DNA from: Lutjanus erythropterus
Lineage: Eukaryota; Chordata; Actinopteri; Lutjaniformes; Lutjanidae
NCBI GenBank assembly: GCA_020091685.1
Contig: CM034595.1
Location: 8,827,132-8,891,131 of the forward strand
Direction of reading: 5' to 3'
Length of the DNA stretch: 64,000 nucleotides
The notes beneath the pieces were generated by a model. It saw only the letters and a list, made by a program, of their open reading frames with translations. It ran no database searches and had not been told where the DNA came from. Below are positions 48,053 to 59,389 of the stretch, in pieces; positions within the stretch are counted from its first letter, which is position 1, and each line of letters begins with the position of its first letter. The translations under genes were made by a program, and so were the position numbers.

Positions 48053-48084
<32 letters not shown>

Positions 48085-48085
48085 T
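47744..48085. other. Intergenic with (AAT)n tract
   Basis: No gene seen. AAT units run from about 48053 to 48084. Confidence 0.6.
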
Positions 48086-48087
48086 GT

Positions 48088-48290
48088 TCCAGATCCTTGG
48101 GGCCCTGACTGAAAAGGCCCTGTCCCCTTTAGTTTTCAGCCGGGCCTGTGGAACAGAACAAAGACCTCTGTCTGAGGATCTCAAGGTGCGTCCTGGAGTG
48201 TAAGGTACCAACAGGTCAGTGATACATGAGTGAGCGAGGCTATTAAGAGCCTTAAAATCATCAGTAAAACCTTAAAATGACAATATTTTA
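48088..48290 (+). repeat. Dispersed teleost repeat fragment
   Basis: CTTGGGGCCCTGACTGAAAA, GGCCCTGTCCCCTTTAG, CAGCCGGGCC, and later TATTAAGAGCCTTAAAATC, resemble a frequent teleost repeat. Limits and family are unresolved. Confidence 0.45.
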
Positions 48291-49047
48291 TTCTTTACAT
48301 TCACACAATACATCCTCAATTATGGTGCAAAACTTTAAAGAAGAGGCACATGGTTCAGCTCCTTCATCTCTCACCACAAAAATGGTCTGAAAATGTGTTT
48401 TTCTGTCATCTGGAAAAGTTTTAATTGTTTAACGTACTTTATTTGATAATTAGGTCAACTGGAAAACTGTTCAACCAGTCTGACATAAGGTTTAAAATGC
48501 ACTGATAACTATTTTATTTTACTTTATATAATTTCATTTCATTTCATTTACTTTACTTTACTTTACTTTATTTTGTTTTATTTTAAGCAACACAATACCA
48601 TACTGTCTGTCAGGAAACACACACACCAGGAAACAGTAAACAAGCATTTAAATGTAACACAAATGATCAAACTGAAATGTGACTCACTGTCTTGTTTTGA
48701 GGAGGGTTCTGATAATTTAGTTTGATAGATTATTGGTGTAAAGCTTGTTGAAACACATTGATTCCTACAGGCTGTTCCACAATGCTGCAGTGTTGTCTGA
48801 GAGTGACGCTCAGACAAACACACTCATGGTGTCTTTATGTTTTACAGTTGGATTTTTCACACCTGTGGTGGTTCACCTTGTAATACAGGTTCTGCTACAT
48901 TCTGTCACATGTCATGTGTCGGTGGTACAGCCAAGATTTTATAAGCCACCATTCACACACATGTAATGACAGAAACTATAAACCTGCACTTGTGTTTCCT
49001 GACACTCAAAGTTTTTCTCATAAAATACTGAATGTAAATGAATGAAG
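48291..49047. other. Intergenic with (TTTCA/TTTAC)n tract
   Basis: A pentanucleotide tract lies at about 48530-48575. No gene seen. Confidence 0.5.
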
Positions 49048-49280
49048 CAGAGGTGGAAGTAACTAATTACATCTACTCAGATTACTGTAATTAAGTTTCT
49101 TCTTTGGGGTACTTAAACATCAACAGTTAAAAAATAAGTAATACTCTGAGTAGAATACTTCATATTTTTTCTTTCTTTTCATTTCTTTTATAAACCAGTA
49201 CTATTACCTGTAGTTGAGTAATATTACAATAATGTAACAGTACTTCTACTTGAGTATTTCCAGTGCTCTGTTCACCACTG
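49048..49280. mobile_element. Short hAT-like element (233 bp)
   Basis: Starts CAGAGGTGGAAGTAACTAAT and ends CTGTTCACCACTG. The body holds AAGTA/TACTT runs as at 51774-52134. Flanking 8-mers (GAATGAAG, GTAAAAAG) match at only five positions. Confidence 0.65.
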
Positions 49281-49343
49281 GTAAAAAGTCATTTGGCTGA
49301 ACTGACCAAATCAACAAAGTGGAGCCTAATTCATCGTCTAAGG

Positions 49344-49647
49344 CAGCGGTTCCCAAACTGTGGGGCGGGCCCTACAGGGGGATGCAGAGACAGCGAGGGG
49401 GGCACAGAAATAAAGAGTGAATCAAAGTTGAATGAATATGTTCTATGTAGAGGAAATAAACAAACAAGAGTTTATTGATTATATCTTGCTGACCTTTATT
49501 TCACTAAAATTCAACTTCTGAATTCCTTTTTATCATTTCCAACCCCAACTGTTGTTCATGATTGATCAAAAATTTTGGGGTGGGGGGAGCTCGAACTTTT
49601 CAAACTTCCGAAAGATGGGCATGCCAGAAAAAGTTTGGGAACTACTG
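49344..49647. mobile_element. Short hAT-type element (304 bp) with 7/8 target duplication
   Basis: The ends CAGCGGTTCCCAAACT and AGTTTGGGAACTACTG are inverted repeats. The flanking 8-mers GTCTAAGG (49336-49343) and GTCTAAGA (49648-49655) differ only at the last base. The interior includes a stretch rich in G (GGGGTGGGGGGAGC) and encodes nothing. Confidence 0.85.
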
Positions 49648-49655
49648 GTCTAAGA

Positions 49656-50599
49656 AGAAGAAGAAGAAGCAGCTTTTGTGTACCAGTTAATCACAATAGT
49701 ATAGAACTTCCCTATATGAAAAAATATGATATATTCTACTAAATATTAATGTTTGTAAATTACATGTTTGACAGTCAAGCCAGAGACAAGATTGTTAGTC
49801 CATTTTTTTAATATGAAACTTGTATAACTTGGGAATGGACTAAGAGGTACGTATGACAGTCAATTCACTTACCATTTTCTTAGTGGATTTGTACTTATAA
49901 ATAGAATATGCTGGGGAAGAATTGCTGGGGAAGATGGGGTGATGAAATGAAATGCATTTCCTCTGCCCACCAGCAGATGGTGTAAGTTGGTAAAACATAA
50001 AACATGGTATGGATTTTCTTGAGTGGACAGAGTTGTGAGTGGATCGAACTCTCATACGGTCCTGTGGAGATGATAACTTTCTTTTACACTTTGAATGACA
50101 AAATAAAGATGTTATCATAAACAATAATAACTGTTGACTTTTGCACGCTATTAAAAGTCAATACCAGTATGAAACAACAACAAAGCATCTTTTGGAAGAA
50201 AGTCAGAAAATGTCACTTAAAGGTTATGTCTATATTATAACAATAAAAATGTTACTAAGTCATAAGTCAGAGATTTTGAAATATTTAATTAAAAACTACA
50301 AACATAGGTGACCCATAGGTGGCTATAATCTTGAAACAGAATTGTTGGTGGTCTTGTTGTGCTCCAAAGTTGAACTGCTGATCAGTGAACTGTTAACACT
50401 CAGGCAGCTTTTCTTGTCAGCTGTCCAGATGTTGGCTGTGGTGGAAACAAAGTTGACCTCTCTGAGTGTGACCTTCAGATTACATACCATACGCACAGAT
50501 TCTCTCTCACCCTCATCTTCCAGCCTTCAATTAGCTTATTGGCTGGTGGCTGACATGACCTGCTCTGCTGAGCTGCTGCATTTACACGTCATAAGAGTC
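49656..50599. other. Intergenic, nothing recognised
   Basis: A 139-codon plus-strand frame (50342-50761) has no recognisable domain and runs into a repeat, so it is not called. Confidence 0.4.
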
Positions 50600-50725
50600 T
50601 ACACGGGTCAAAAAATAACTTCAAAAAAGTTACTTGGATTAGTAACAGTGATATTATTGAAAATTGTAATCCCTTACACTACATATTTCTGGGTAAGTAA
50701 TAATATTACAGTTAGGCCTGGCACT
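50600..50725 (+). repeat. Dispersed repeat fragment (AAGTTACTTGGATTAGTAAC)
   Basis: AAAAAAGTTACTTGGATTAG, then TAACAGTGATATTATTG and GTAATAATATTACAGTTAGG, resembles the widespread AACGCGTTAC-type teleost element in decayed form. Confidence 0.45.
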
Positions 50726-51773
50726 GGTACTGAGAAATGTGAGATGGAGCCTTCTAATTAAATGTGTTAGAAATTTAAGCAGAAGCAGATTTTGTCTTGA
50801 AAGATAAAAAACTTTCGGTTTTATTCATTTGTACACTAACATAATATAATAAGCACCTGGGCACAGACACCTAAATATACAAAACACTACAGCACACCAC
50901 CATACCCACACACTCCTGATGAGACACATCAGTTCAGTTTGTGAGCATTAAACTCTGAGTAAATACCAAATAAAGATGAATTTTAAACTTGATCGCTGCT
51001 CTTTCAGTCATGAATATTTACTATTATAGAGAAATGCTAAGTCTGCACCTTGCAGTCGTATAATGTAGGTACAAGAACAAACAAGAATATTAAAATAAAT
51101 CAAACAGTATCTGCAGATATTTTCAATACTGATGAATCAGGAACAACAAAAAACAAAAACAGGTCAGGAGATCCTGTCTTTTCACTGAGCCCAGTCACTG
51201 TCCAACTTGGAATGTCTTAGGGCCCTGACCTGTCCCCAGTAGGCCCCTTCATTCCAGGTTAAGTCCAAATCACTGAGTTCCTTTATTAAACAGTTGCATT
51301 TTTCTTTGACTAACAGAATCCATTGGCTCATAAAACATAGTAAAGAAACTTTAAACACAATAAAAAAAAAAAAGATTTAATCCTTCTTATTCAGACATTG
51401 TGTTTTTTCTCATGACTAATTGGCAGCTTTAAAAGCTAGAAACATTAAATATCAACAGTATATCAAATATAACATTTAATTTTTTGCACTCTTTGTATGA
51501 CACACACACCTTTGTCCATTTTCATCCTGGTCTCCTACATCTGCTCTCCTTGATTCTTTTGAGCTGATTCTGATGTATCATCAGCTGCTCCTACAGAGCT
51601 ACACCAACACACGTGTCCTGCCCCATCAGACCCACTGTGTTTATTAAGAAGAATCAGCCGGGTGTTGTTCAGTTATGTTCTCATTGTCAACACATCTCTC
51701 ACTAACATTGTGTCAGTGTGTCAAAGGTCAACCCAAAAATGTATTTTTCCCCTGACCCGTAGCGCTTTGTATA
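50726..51773. other. Intergenic, nothing recognised
   Basis: No gene or repeat boundary seen. Confidence 0.4.
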
Positions 51774-52134
51774 CAGGGGTGGAAGTAACTAATTACAAAT
51801 ACTCAATTTACTGTAATTAAGTCATTTTTTGGGTAGTTGTACATTTATCAGTAGATTTTCAAGTCTGTATTTTTACTTGTACTTAAGTATTTATTACAAT
51901 ATGTAATCTACTTAGTTACTTTTAAAATCAGAAATGAGTTCTGAGTGCAATTTGAATTAATATCCAAACCTTTCACCTGCATTTTTTGTAGCCAATTAGG
52001 TGATCTGATCACAAACAGGCCAATTAAAACCAGGACCAGGACTCCATACGGATGAAAAAAAAAAACCAAAACACTGCTGCACACACAGGTTTGGAATTGG
52101 GATGTTAACATATTCAGTACTCTTTCCACCACTG
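51774..52134. mobile_element. Short hAT-like element (361 bp)
   Basis: CAGGGGTGGAAGTAACTAAT at the left and TACTCTTTCCACCACTG at the right. Flanking TTTGTATA and TATGTATC agree at six of eight positions. Compared with 49048-49280 it carries about 150 extra bases at 51925-52095. Confidence 0.7.
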
Positions 52135-52662
52135 TATGTATCCATCTAGATAGTTTTGTTGTGAGTTGCAGAGTTTTGGAGATATCAGCTGTAGAGATCT
52201 CTGCCCTCCCTCCAATATATTTGAACTAGATGATACTTGGCTTGTGATGCTCAAAGCACCAAAACAAAATTGAAAAACTAAATGGTAATGTCTCTCTCCA
52301 GAAATCATGACTCATTTAATCAAAATAATCCATGCATCCACACGGGATGTGAACGTTAACAGTGTCCTCCTTGGCTGAGTTGTATGTTCCACTGAGGTAG
52401 CTAGCACGTTGGTTCAGTCGAAAGAAAATAGTTCTTGTATGAAACTGCTCACAACAAGTGGTGTGGCTTATTTTGAGTGAACAGGTCATGATTTCTGGTA
52501 AAAGACACTGGTGTTGAGTTTTTCAAATATATTTTTTGGTGCTTTGGTTCAAGCTGAGTGCCATCTAGTCCCATTATATTGGGGAGAAGGCAGACATCTC
52601 TATGACTGATATCTGCAAAACTCTACAACTCACACCAAAACTATCTAGATGGATAAACAGCA
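52135..52662. mobile_element. Long fold-back element (~200-base arms)
   Basis: The left arm (about 52139-52335) begins ATCCATCTAGATAGTTTTG. The right arm (about 52460-52657) ends CAAAACTATCTAGATGGAT. Homology in inverted order continues through GAGTTGCAGAGTTTTG, GATATCAG, the AAAGCACCAAAA block, and CCAGAAATCATGAC (52298-52311 with 52485-52498). The central loop is about 125 bases. Non-coding. It directly abuts the hAT-like element on its left. Confidence 0.85.
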
Positions 52663-53597
52663 CTACAGGCCAGAGGAAAGTACTACATAAAGTACTGTTT
52701 GTAGGATACATTCAGCGTTGGTTCGGGTCTGCACATGGGATTTGTTGACTGCAATAACAAACCTTTCCACAGTAAGCCTATGGGATGTTTAAAGGAAAAT
52801 TCATTCAGTCAGAGCTGAGGGTAAACGTCATCCGTTGAAACAATAAATTCCTCAGTGCCGCTACATTGACCAAGAAAGCTGAGTTCTCCTGCTCACAGAG
52901 CCGTGCCGGCAGTGCCTACACCCCCCAGGATGCATTTCAGCTTCTGATGTCCATGTCCATGCTGGGGAGGAGCTCTATGACAATCACAAGTGTCATTTGA
53001 AAAGACACAATTTCCTCTTTAATTTGATACCAATTAGGTGGAATACATAGCTTTTTAGACAAAGTTTATTTCAGCATACTTCTAAAAACAGCAAACAAAA
53101 TAACATGTAGCACATGTAAATCTGCTGTAACTAGTTAAGATGGAATGAATCTCTTCAGGTCAAATTTATATAAAATAAGATCCACAACATTTCTCTCTGT
53201 TTGCTCTTCTCTGGGTCAACATTCAGAGTCTGACAACAACAGATCCTTCACCTGATAATGCTGGCCTTTCAAAATAAAAGAGAAATGTCCCACACCTTAC
53301 CCACACAGCTCTGTTATGAGAACAAATACCAGTAATGTGGCTGCAGTTAGTGTCTGTGGCAGCTTATGACTTTCACTGAGGGTGATTTTAAAATGATGGG
53401 TGCCATTGTGAAATATAGGATGTTAACACCAACAAAATCATTGTGCCATCACTGGTGCAAGAAGGACAACAGATTTTGCAGCAAGAGAATTCAGTTTTCT
53501 GTCAGTGTAGCTGCACTGAGGAACTGACCACATTTACCACCAAAACTGACTGGACATCCACATAAAAATGGTGAATTTTCCCTTTAACATGTGTGTG
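52663..53597. other. 3' flank of the membrane-protein gene
   Basis: Presumed 3' UTR and downstream DNA. AATAAA on the minus strand at 53065-53070 is a candidate polyadenylation signal, 528 bases after the stop codon. No other gene seen. Confidence 0.4.
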
Positions 53598-55093
53598 TTA
53601 GAATGGATTGGTCATAGCAAAGACATAGGCTACAGGCACCTGCAGTCCAATGTTGACAATATGCCATTTCCCCACCCCTAATGCTCCTATAACCAGCCCT
53701 GCTACAGTTCCCAGGGTTCCCTGCCATGAGGACCACCTTCCAGCCACAGCAGCCGCTGCACCCACACATACCCCCGCTGCTCCCACCACCCCCAGCAGCG
53801 CTCCGGCTTTCCCCCCTTCTCCAAGCACCGGGGATAAAACCTCCACCCCGGCCAGTAGACCCAATGCCACTAATGCTGCCCCTGCTATGACCTTCACCTC
53901 TCCAGCTGCTTGCCGCACCAGCGGCCCCCCCACCGCAGCCCCAAGAGCCAGCTCGCACAGTTTGGCCACAAAGAAAGCCGTGTTCAGAGCCTCCAGAGAG
54001 GACTGCTGGTTCATCCGAGTGCTGATGTTTTCTCTGGACTGGTTCTGCCCGGCCACTCTCATCTTCATGGCAGTTGTGACGACCACCTGGCCAGCGTGCA
54101 GCGTCAGGATGGCGATGACAAATGTCGCAAGCATTCCCATGCATCCAACCAGCATCCAGAACTTAAAGTCTGAAGATTTCAGAAGCAGGTAGGCGATGAC
54201 TGCAACTAGAATCAGGAGGACTATGAACACAGACTGATGGCCTCCGTATCCAAACACCCCAAACCCTGATGTTACTATGGCAACCACTGTCATTGGTATT
54301 CCTGAGAAAGCCAAGAAGTCCACATGTTTGAGCACCACGGTGTTGATCCAGTCCTGGATGGTCCTTTGCTCCATCTCTGCCTCCTCATTCTCCACCTTCC
54401 TCCTCTCGATCTCCTCCCTCTGCCTCCGCTCGCTGTCCCACGTTATCCTGGGCTCTGACCCGCTGCTATCACCCCCCTTCTCCAGCATCAGGATCCTGTG
54501 CTCCATCTGCACCGTCACCCTCTGTCTCTGCTGCAGCTCTGTTGCCTCGATCTGCTCCCTCTCCCTGGCCCAGACTGGAGGGCCCAAAGTGCAGCAGGAC
54601 TCCCCCTGCTTCCACAGGAACTTCAACACAAAGTTCAGTGGCGGTTTGAGTACGGTGAATATGCTGAGCGCCCACAGGAGGCCCAACATGCCGTAAATCT
54701 TCACAATCAATTCAACAGTGACCCCAAGGGTGGCTCCGCTGAGCGTGGTCCCAACAGCCCCGGCGAGTCCCGCTGACACCCACAGGCCAGCAGAGTCCAT
54801 GTGGGAGGCCCCGCAGCCTCTCGTGGCCACAAACACTGAAGCTACCGCTGCCGCCAGGATCACACCAGCTACCACTGAGGTCATTGCCATGGTCAGTGCT
54901 GTGGCTCCGATCAGGGTCCCCAAACCCAGAGCACCCACTGTCCTGACCTCCTCCACCACTGGTTTCAGTGGACCGGCTGCAGTCAGCACTGACAGGATCC
55001 TGTCCACTGGGTCCTCTGTGGCTCCCAGTGTGCAGCCTGCCACTGCTCCCAGTGCAAAGCCCACAGCTGCCTGCATTAAAGGGCTACGAGTTC
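53598..55093 (-). CDS. Unrecognised glycine/alanine-rich multi-pass membrane protein, exon 2
   Basis: Exon 2 (1496 bases) gives residues 7-504 of a 504-residue protein I do not recognise. Full-length numbering: glycine zipper 18-30 (G-FAL-G-AVA-G-CTL-G); hydrophobic stretches near 59-96, 107-155, 264-288, 293-311 and 318-340; a charged, Glu/Arg-rich probable coiled coil at 182-250 (EREQIEATELQQRQR, ERRQREEIERRKVENEEAEM); then four Gly/Ala-rich hydrophobic stretches from 376 to the end, with a second zipper G-TVA-G-LVI-G at 468-476. The exon starts at acceptor TTGTCCTGTTTCAG. The internal Met at residue 13 has T at -3, a weak context. Codon use is GC-rich, unlike the flanks. The architecture suggests a membrane scaffold or pore-like protein, but this is inference only. 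Confidence 0.85.
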
Positions 55094-55249
55094 CTGAAAC
55101 AGGACAAGAACAAAACTATTAACCACTGAAGAAGAGTCATTTAATGTGATGTTTGTGGTACTTCAGTGTGATGTATTATTCATAAGCTGGTTAGGTGTAA
55201 GGGTAACTCCCATATTTTTCAACCTGATTTTGTGTCTAAGTGACTAATG

Positions 55250-55560
55250 GGGCAAAACAACACATTTTTGTAATGAGTCCAGTATTTAGCAAAATCGCTG
55301 CAGCCAGCAATATAATCCTTATGGGCAACTGCCCACCATTTTTGTTTAACTAGAAAACAGCCAATTAATCGCTGTTCACCAAACTAAGCAGACTCCATTT
55401 ATGGAAACAGGAATTTTAACATTTGCATCATTATCTTTATTCAAACTCATTCAAGTCTGAGCCTGTCAGAGGCAAAACAGGGACTTGTAGTGGATGGACT
55501 TTGACATTTGCAATTGCCCATAAGGATTACATTTAAGCTTGCAACTGACTGGCTGCTGTG
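55250..55560. repeat. Fold-back repeat in the intron of the membrane-protein gene
   Basis: TAATCCTTATGGGCAACTGC (55313-55332) and GCAATTGCCCATAAGGATTA (55510-55529) are inverted. Outside them, CGCTGCAGCCAG (left) and ACTGGCTGCTG (right) continue the symmetry. A non-coding MITE-like element. Confidence 0.65.
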
Positions 55561-56982
55561 GTCTCAGTAGCGGACCAGTTTTTAAAATTGTTGTCCCCAT
55601 TACTCCCTTGTGTTTCTGAACCTCATGCTTTTCATTTCATGACTAACAGGTTAGAGCTGCCACACACCCCATGCAGAGGATGCTGTGACGGATAATCTGT
55701 CAACAATTTGTCACTGGCAGAAGAAGTGAACTGCCAGAATTGAGCAGCGGCAGAAGAGGAAGATGTTCTGTAGCATGAGAACATCGGTGCTCAGCTGCAG
55801 ATTGGCGGGTCAGAGAGCACCACGACCCGGCCACAGAGCGTCAGCGCAGAGCGAGGCTGCTCGCACTACAGAGAACACTCCAGCCTCCAGGCCTCTCAAA
55901 TTGTTTCAGCGGGGGATGGACACACACAGCTAACGTTAGCCATCTGGCGACAGTGACGTCACACATATAATATGAAGTGATAAAAAAAAAAAAAAAAACA
56001 CAAGGTCGTATTCTTCTTAAAACTGTCTTCACAAAAACACCATTTTCTCAGTTTTTGGTGTGAAAAGGGGATTTTTTGATGCAACCAACCAAAATTCAAG
56101 TAATTATAAAAAACAATGAATGAAGCTTGAACAAAATATTTTTTTGTGTCTGAAACTATCAGATCTGTTCTTTCTTTTGATATATTCCATGTTAACATAT
56201 TCACAGAACTGAGGTCGTAGCGTTGTAGCATTTTACTTACACATTGTCCTTATAGAAAAAGGCATGTGATGAGTAATGAATTATTGATTTTCTTGATTTC
56301 TGTGAAGTGAAAGATATTTTATTTTGTCTAATGAAATACTTTAAATGTAAAACCTTTCAATGACTACTCAAATGTTTACTTTTTTGTGTAAAATGATACA
56401 GAACAGCAGAATTTATCTTTCTCTATTCAAATGTACCATATGTGGATGCACCATATGTCAGGGGAAGGCTTAAAAATGCATTTTTCATCTCATCTCAACT
56501 TTAAATGTACCAGTGAATGACTTGAATGACTTCCTGTTGAGATGTGTAGGTGAGTAAAGTCACCATGTGTGATTAACATATGACCAGCCTGCAGTCAGAG
56601 ACTAAACAGACTGGTTGACCAGGTTTCACCAGCACAGACACCACGCTGCCATGATTCCTATCTGTTCACACTCTGTATGTGACTTTTACTCCTCAAGACA
56701 TTAAACTATGACTGAGATAAGAAGGAAAAAGAAACTACAGACAAAGTAAAGGTATGAGTAGTTTTCATGCTATTATTGTAACCATACAAAATTAGAAATC
56801 ATTTCATATATACTTGTAAAAAATGAATGCACTTGAATCACAAAACCAACATGTTTACACTGCTAATGTTGTGTTGTTAAGTACAGTTTACACAAGCAAA
56901 TCAGGCAAGCATACATCTCAGCTTCCAGTCATTAACACAGAAGAATGAAAATGCGGGTTTAGAAAGTTTAGAATGTCTTTAC
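55561..56982. other. Intron sequence, nothing further recognised
   Basis: Remainder of the 1.9-kb intron. A poly-A tract lies at 55982-55998. No exon signal was preferred here. Confidence 0.45.
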
Positions 56983-57001
56983 CCAGTTTAGTGTGTGTCA
57001 T
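56983..57001 (-). CDS. Membrane-protein gene, exon 1 (first 6 codons plus one base)
   Basis: ATGACACACACTAAACTGG followed by donor GTAAAG. The start has A at -3. Joined to exon 2 (G|GA ACT CGT...) the frame stays open through 12 added codons into the long frame, giving MTHTKLGTRSPL before residue 13. The 1.9-kb intron (56982-55094) holds a fold-back element. The exon pairing is inferred from frame, splice signals and the TATA box upstream, not from transcripts. Confidence 0.7.
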
Positions 57002-57106
57002 GTTGTTGTGAGATGTGCAGCAGGCTGAAGAATCCTCTTCCCCTGGAGTTCTGTCAGGTTTTCTCCACACCTGTTTCTGTGTGTTTGAAAGTGCTTCTTT
57101 TCCCTG

Positions 57107-57112
57107 TTTATA
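57107..57112 (-). promoter_or_regulatory. TATA box of the membrane-protein gene
   Basis: TATAAA on the minus strand, 105 bases before the ATG at 57001, which predicts a start site near 57080 and a 5' UTR of about 80 bases. I looked for an interferon-response element (GAAANNGAAA) nearby and found none. Confidence 0.6.
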
Positions 57113-57667
57113 TGACAGCAGCCCATACAGGACACACCCACTACCAGTTTGTCCTTCCTGTGTCTTCTCTCCAGGTGATCCTATCCTAATCTCCAGGATC
57201 TCTGTGCAACACTGGCATTCAGGGTTAAAAGTGAGGCAGCATTCCTGCGCTACACTATCTGTCACCTGTCTCCTCATCCTCGCTCATCTGCCCATCCTGT
57301 CTGTCACTCCCCCTTACACCTACTTCTCTGAGAGCAGGCCAGGAGTTTTGAGCCAGGATTTAACGGAGATGAATTTGAGTGAAACTGATTAAGTGTATTT
57401 CACTTTGCATTTACGTCCCTAAGTTGAACTAGATTGTTGGAGTAGCAGGTGAAAGCACAGATCAGAGAAATGTGCAGCTGTCTGTTTAAGTTTAAAAAGC
57501 TTAACAAGTTCAAAAAGTGTTTTTCATATCATTAAATTTACTTCAATTGTAGCAAATTTCAGAGAAATCTGAGATTTTTGTTGCACAGTTAAATACATAG
57601 TGTGAATTATTATCTTCTTCCATTACGTGATATTCTGCCAAATACACAGACATTGCAATACACTGTT
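57113..57667. other. Upstream flank of the membrane-protein gene
   Basis: Overlapping frames of 119-125 codons on both strands at 56918-57392 have no domain and lie over the promoter; they are not called. Confidence 0.4.
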
Positions 57668-58330
57668 ACATCAGAATCAGTATCAGAAATACTTTATTGA
57701 TCCCTGAGGGGAAATTGTTCACATTACAGATACTCCTTTCAAGAATAGAAAAAATATGTCACATAGTGCAATTAGAAGAAAAAAATATAAAAATATGTAC
57801 AGTCTGCAAAATATGCACAGAGACAAAATGGTAATAATAGATAATAAAACAGAATATATACAGTAAAGGTATGTGCTTTGTTTTCACAAACAGTAATATA
57901 CTGTTATTATACATATATACTGTAATAGAATAGAAGTAGAGATATAGAATAAGAAAAATAAGAATTATGTACACAATGTGCATTGTGATACAAAAATATA
58001 TATTTATATATCAGTGTAAATAGAAATGTTGTATGACAGAGTAGACAACAGAGTTATTGCACAAGTTGAATTATTGCACAGTTAGGTTATTGCACAGGAT
58101 TATGTATTCAGTCAGCAGTTTAAATATAAATAATATGGAGTAATTTATGGCTTTATAGTTGTAGACAGGGGTGAAATTGTCAAAGGGTCACTCAGAGGGA
58201 GGAGTTGTACAGTTTGATGGTTACAGGCAGGAATGAGTTGCTGTGGCGCTCAGTGGTGCATCTTGGTGGGATGAGTCTCTCACTGAAAGTGTACAGCAGC
58301 TGTTCACCGTCATATGACTCTAATGACTGT
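57668..58330 (-). mobile_element. Retroposon copy, minus strand
   Basis: On the minus strand it ends with CAATTTCCCCTCAGGGATCA, then ATAAAGTATTTCTGATACTG. Upstream are TTGCACA/TGCAATAA runs and, at 58190-58300, CTCAGTGGTGCATCTTGG and GGCAGGAATGAGTTGCTGTG (given as plus strand). This is a familiar non-coding teleost retroposon 3' region. The same tail type occurs at 33148 and 61497. Confidence 0.65.
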
Positions 58331-59389
58331 CACTCATACCTGGTTTCAGGTGACATCCAATGACTAACGGCTCCAAACAACTGTCATTAAAATTAATGGA
58401 GCACTTATGAAGTTGACTCCATCCATTGTCATTACAAACCCTACACACCAATGAACCATTAACATCTATGACCTGGTGAACACATCCACAGAGGTTAAAT
58501 ACCTGGGTTTCCCACCATTTAGTCAAACTAGCTCAAACTAGTCTGACACACATGAACTGATGAAGCTCCTTGGATTAGAGGCAAAATTCTTCAAAGACAT
58601 ATAATTACCTTCGATTTAATTTTGTCTTGAGATTATAATGACCTGGACGAATGAGAACATTCATAGACACTCCATGTTTATGTTTTTTTAAATGAAAATG
58701 TAAGGTTCCACTAGACTGACGCAATAAAATCAAAATGCACAGAATTTATGTGTTTTTAATGTGTATTTATTAGTAAAATAATGGTATAACTCATTATCTT
58801 GTGATTATCACTCTGTCTATCCACCATGAGTACATGTTCACACTGTCACTGTGTTTTTAGCAGTGCTACTTTTTAGAGGGAAAGAAGAAATAACATTTTG
58901 GAAGGAAAATGTGTACTTCTCAGTTTAACTATGGAAGAGGATATGAAAGCACTGATGTGTCTGGCTCTGATCTGCAACCACAAAAAAAAGACAAGGAGTG
59001 GTAGAAAACAGAGAGAGCATGGCTACAGAAACTTCTAAAAAATAGAAGAACAAAGTGTTTACTTTTGAACTGTAAAGTCAATCAGTGCATCCCAACCATC
59101 ATATGTATTGTTAGCTGAAGCAGTTCACTGTGAAATGCCTTATGCATCATCTACTGTCACAAATACCACACTGCCCAATGTGAATAAATTCTATCCCACA
59201 ATTCTGGCCTGTAACGATGGTATTTTGGGGAAACGTAACAAGATTTGAGGTGGTAAACACAACAATGCACACACTTTTGCTTATAAGGTCACTAATGAAT
59301 CTGCCTCGGTGCTCTGCACCGTTGAAAGTTGATCGACATGTGGATGTCTGTTTGGTTCCATCTAATGTACACTGTAAAAGATTGTCATG
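58331..59389. other. Intergenic, nothing recognised
   Basis: A 122-codon frame on the minus strand (59515-59147) overlaps a palindromic repeat and shows no domain. Confidence 0.4.

Noticed and set aside
50342..50761. 139-codon plus-strand frame as a gene
   Set aside because: No recognisable domain, and its last third lies in a dispersed repeat.
53650..55122. Long plus-strand frames (180, 139 and 134 codons) opposite the membrane-protein exon
   Set aside because: They are Pro/Ser/Thr-rich mirror frames produced by the GC-rich codons of the minus-strand gene. They have no domains or start context, and the minus-strand frame alone joins in frame to a TATA-driven first exon.
56918..57392. Overlapping 119-125-codon frames on both strands near 57 kb
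   Set aside because: They cover the TATA box and 5' leader of the membrane-protein gene and show no protein features.
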